A stretch of 64,000 bases of DNA. It comes from Acidobacteriota bacterium. GTDB taxonomy: Bacteria > Acidobacteriota > Blastocatellia > Pyrinomonadales > Pyrinomonadaceae. Below the pieces are notes generated by a model. That model did no database searches. It had not been told where the DNA came from and was given only the letters and a program-made list of their open reading frames with translations. The translations under genes and the position numbers were made by a program. Positions 62,774-64,000 of the stretch are shown piece by piece. Where the stretch lies: assembly GCA_019639175.1 (NCBI GenBank), contig JAHBSK010000003.1, positions 372,001 through 436,000 of the forward strand, in the 5' to 3' direction. Within the stretch, counting starts at the first letter, position 1, and every line of letters starts with the position of its first letter.

Positions 62774-63889
62774 ATGGAAAAGTTGAAGACACCTGGGTTG
62801 CTGCTTGATATAGAACGCGTTCGGCGAAATGCCGAGCGGATGAGTGAGATAGCGCTGAGAAACGGTGTTCGCCTTCGGCCACATGTTAAAACGCATAAAT
62901 GTGTCGAGATCGCAAAGATACAAACGGCGGGACACAGCGGTGCGATAACGGTTTCGACGCTGGCTGAGGCACGGGCGTTTGCAAAGAATGGTTTTAACGA
63001 CATCACCTACGCGGTTCCTATTGAGCGTGGGAAGTTTGACCAGGCCACCGAGATCGTACAAAGTGGTGTAAAGCTTAATCTGCTGACCGATGATGCTGAG
63101 ACCGTAAAGGCTCTTAACGAAGCGGCTGGAAAAGCAGGTGTCAGGTTCGATGTGTTTCTAAAGGTCGATTGCGGGACGCACCGCGTCGGGGTCGAACCGC
63201 AGACGGCGGAGGCCATCGAAATACCGCGTCTGATCTCTGATTCAAAGAACCTTCATTTCGCGGGCATTCTCACCCACGCCGGACATTCATACGATGTACG
63301 GACAAAAGAAGACATACTTGCCGTTGCCCGGCATGAACGCGATGTGATGGTTGGCCTTGCCGACCGCCTTCGGAGCCAAAGCATTGAGGTGCCGACGGTC
63401 AGCGTTGGCTCGACTCCGACGATGTCGCTGATCGATGATCTGAACGGCGTTGACGAGATACGTCCGGGCAACTATATCTTCTGTGATAATTTTCAGGCGA
63501 CGCTGGGAAGCTGTTCTTTTGAGGACACGGCATTGACCGTTTTGACGGCGGTGATCCACAAGGACGCGACACGGCGAAGACTGGTCGTTGACGCGGGAGC
63601 GATAGCGTTATCAAAGGATCGCGGCCCAGTCGGGCTTGATCCGTCGTGCGGTTACGGTCGCGTGCTTGATCTGGAAGGAAACGAGACCGGAATGCGCGTC
63701 ACCTCGCTCTCACAGGAACACGGCGAGATCGAAGCTGGCAATGCTGACATATTTGAACGCTTACGGGTAGGCGACAGGCTGCGGATCCTTGCAAATCACT
63801 CGTGCCTCACCGCCGCACAATTTTCGCATTACAACGTTTTGGAAAATGGCTCGATCGTTAATAAATGGGAGATATTTTCCGGATGGTAA
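62774..63889 (+). CDS. DSD1-family PLP enzyme (D-threonine aldolase/D-serine dehydratase-like)
   Basis: The 371-residue enzyme has the alanine-racemase fold: TPGLLLDIERVRRNAERMSE, the PLP lysine in RLRPHVKTHKCVE (about residue 44), THAGHSYDV and SVGSTPT. The C-terminal beta domain carries the zinc-binding-like NHSCLTAAQFSHYNV (His and Cys). Members act on D-threonine, D-serine or related D-amino acids. The substrate cannot be told. A terminator follows. Confidence 0.88.
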   Translation: MEKLKTPGLLLDIERVRRNAERMSEIALRNGVRLRPHVKTHKCVEIAKIQTAGHSGAITVSTLAEARAFAKNGFNDITYAVPIERGKFDQATEIVQSGVKLNLLTDDAETVKALNEAAGKAGVRFDVFLKVDCGTHRVGVEPQTAEAIEIPRLISDSKNLHFAGILTHAGHSYDVRTKEDILAVARHERDVMVGLADRLRSQSIEVPTVSVGSTPTMSLIDDLNGVDEIRPGNYIFCDNFQATLGSCSFEDTALTVLTAVIHKDATRRRLVVDAGAIALSKDRGPVGLDPSCGYGRVLDLEGNETGMRVTSLSQEHGEIEAGNADIFERLRVGDRLRILANHSCLTAAQFSHYNVLENGSIVNKWEIFSGW

Positions 63890-63922
63890 AAGGAATGCAG
63901 ACAACACGCCCGCATTCCTTTT
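63888..63922 (+). terminator. Terminator of the DSD1-type gene
   Basis: AGGAATGC (63891-63898) pairs with GCATTCCT (63912-63919), followed by TTT on the plus strand. It starts 2 bp after the stop codon. Confidence 0.75.
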
Positions 63923-63945
63923 AATGTAGTTGATTATTATCAGAT

Positions 63946-64000
63946 CTATTCTTTTTCCCAACTGGTGACGCTGAATTTACCCTCAAGATCGCGATAGATA
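63946..64000 (-). CDS. C-terminal end of an unidentified gene (runs off the window)
   Basis: The minus strand is open from the window edge to a TAG at 63946-63948, ending IYRDLEGKFSVTSWEKE. Only 17 residues are visible, too few to name a family. Confidence 0.4.
   Translation of the reverse strand, partial: IYRDLEGKFSVTSWEKE

Overview
The window is a stretch of bacterial chromosome with moderate-to-high GC, dense genes on both strands, many secreted proteins with Sec signals, and outer-membrane or carboxypeptidase-regulatory type proteins. Together with a Gram-negative-like set of lipoproteins, M61 peptidase and sigma-54 regulation, this looks most like an environmental Acidobacteriota (Blastocatellia/Pyrinomonadaceae-like). 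That placement is inference from gene style and cannot be proved here. No rRNA is present. Two tRNA genes are: Leu-CAG at 13957-14043 and Ser-GCU at 39958-40048, both on the minus strand with encoded CCA.

Layout. 1-6.4 kb: a truncated HEAT-repeat protein, OsmC, secreted and hypothetical proteins. 6.7-12.8 kb: a DUF305/LVIVD pair, a fused E1 alpha-beta 2-oxoacid dehydrogenase and a ZIP transporter. 12.8-17.5 kb: rsmG, tRNA-Leu, the yggS-yggT-DUF167 cluster, yebC and a frameshifted ydeI-like gene. 17.6-21.2 kb: an amino-sugar-like operon (ROK kinase, MFS transporter, SIS protein) followed by a PGRP-type amidase. 21.3-24.4 kb: membrane and small proteins with decaying genes between them, then hmgA. 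24.4-29.8 kb: GNATs, including an AAC(3)-I look-alike, then hpd, a HigBA toxin-antitoxin pair and phhA, with a divergent Lrp-type regulator. phhA, hpd and hmgA form most of a phenylalanine/tyrosine to homogentisate to maleylacetoacetate route.

29.9-37.4 kb is the most accessory-looking part. It holds an AIPR-family protein, a small nuclease-like protein with a controller-type HTH regulator, and the tail of a truncated convergent gene. A mosaic of palindromic and tandem repeats follows, then a sulfide/persulfide detoxification operon (ArsR, rhodanese-DUF2892, MBL-rhodanese, thioredoxin) with a clear promoter. Last comes an unusual zinc-ribbon protein carrying five homing-endonuclease-associated repeats and no nuclease domain.

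37.4-57.5 kb is mostly housekeeping and envelope: gltX, YetF, an outer-membrane-barrel-like protein, a large membrane sensor kinase, an MFS efflux pump, M61 peptidase, lipoproteins, DinB, murA, HIT, a sigma-54-type activator, DUF2442, DUF2071, folA and DUF962. 57.5-64 kb: a MITE-like palindrome, an FGGY kinase, RelE/HTH and VapBC toxin-antitoxin pairs, transketolase and a DSD1-type PLP enzyme.

Interspersed palindromic repeat families run through the window. They occur between genes and also inside coding regions (a HEAT gene and hmgA) without breaking the frame. Three toxin-antitoxin pairs, several decayed genes and the defence-like cluster mark the accessory sections.
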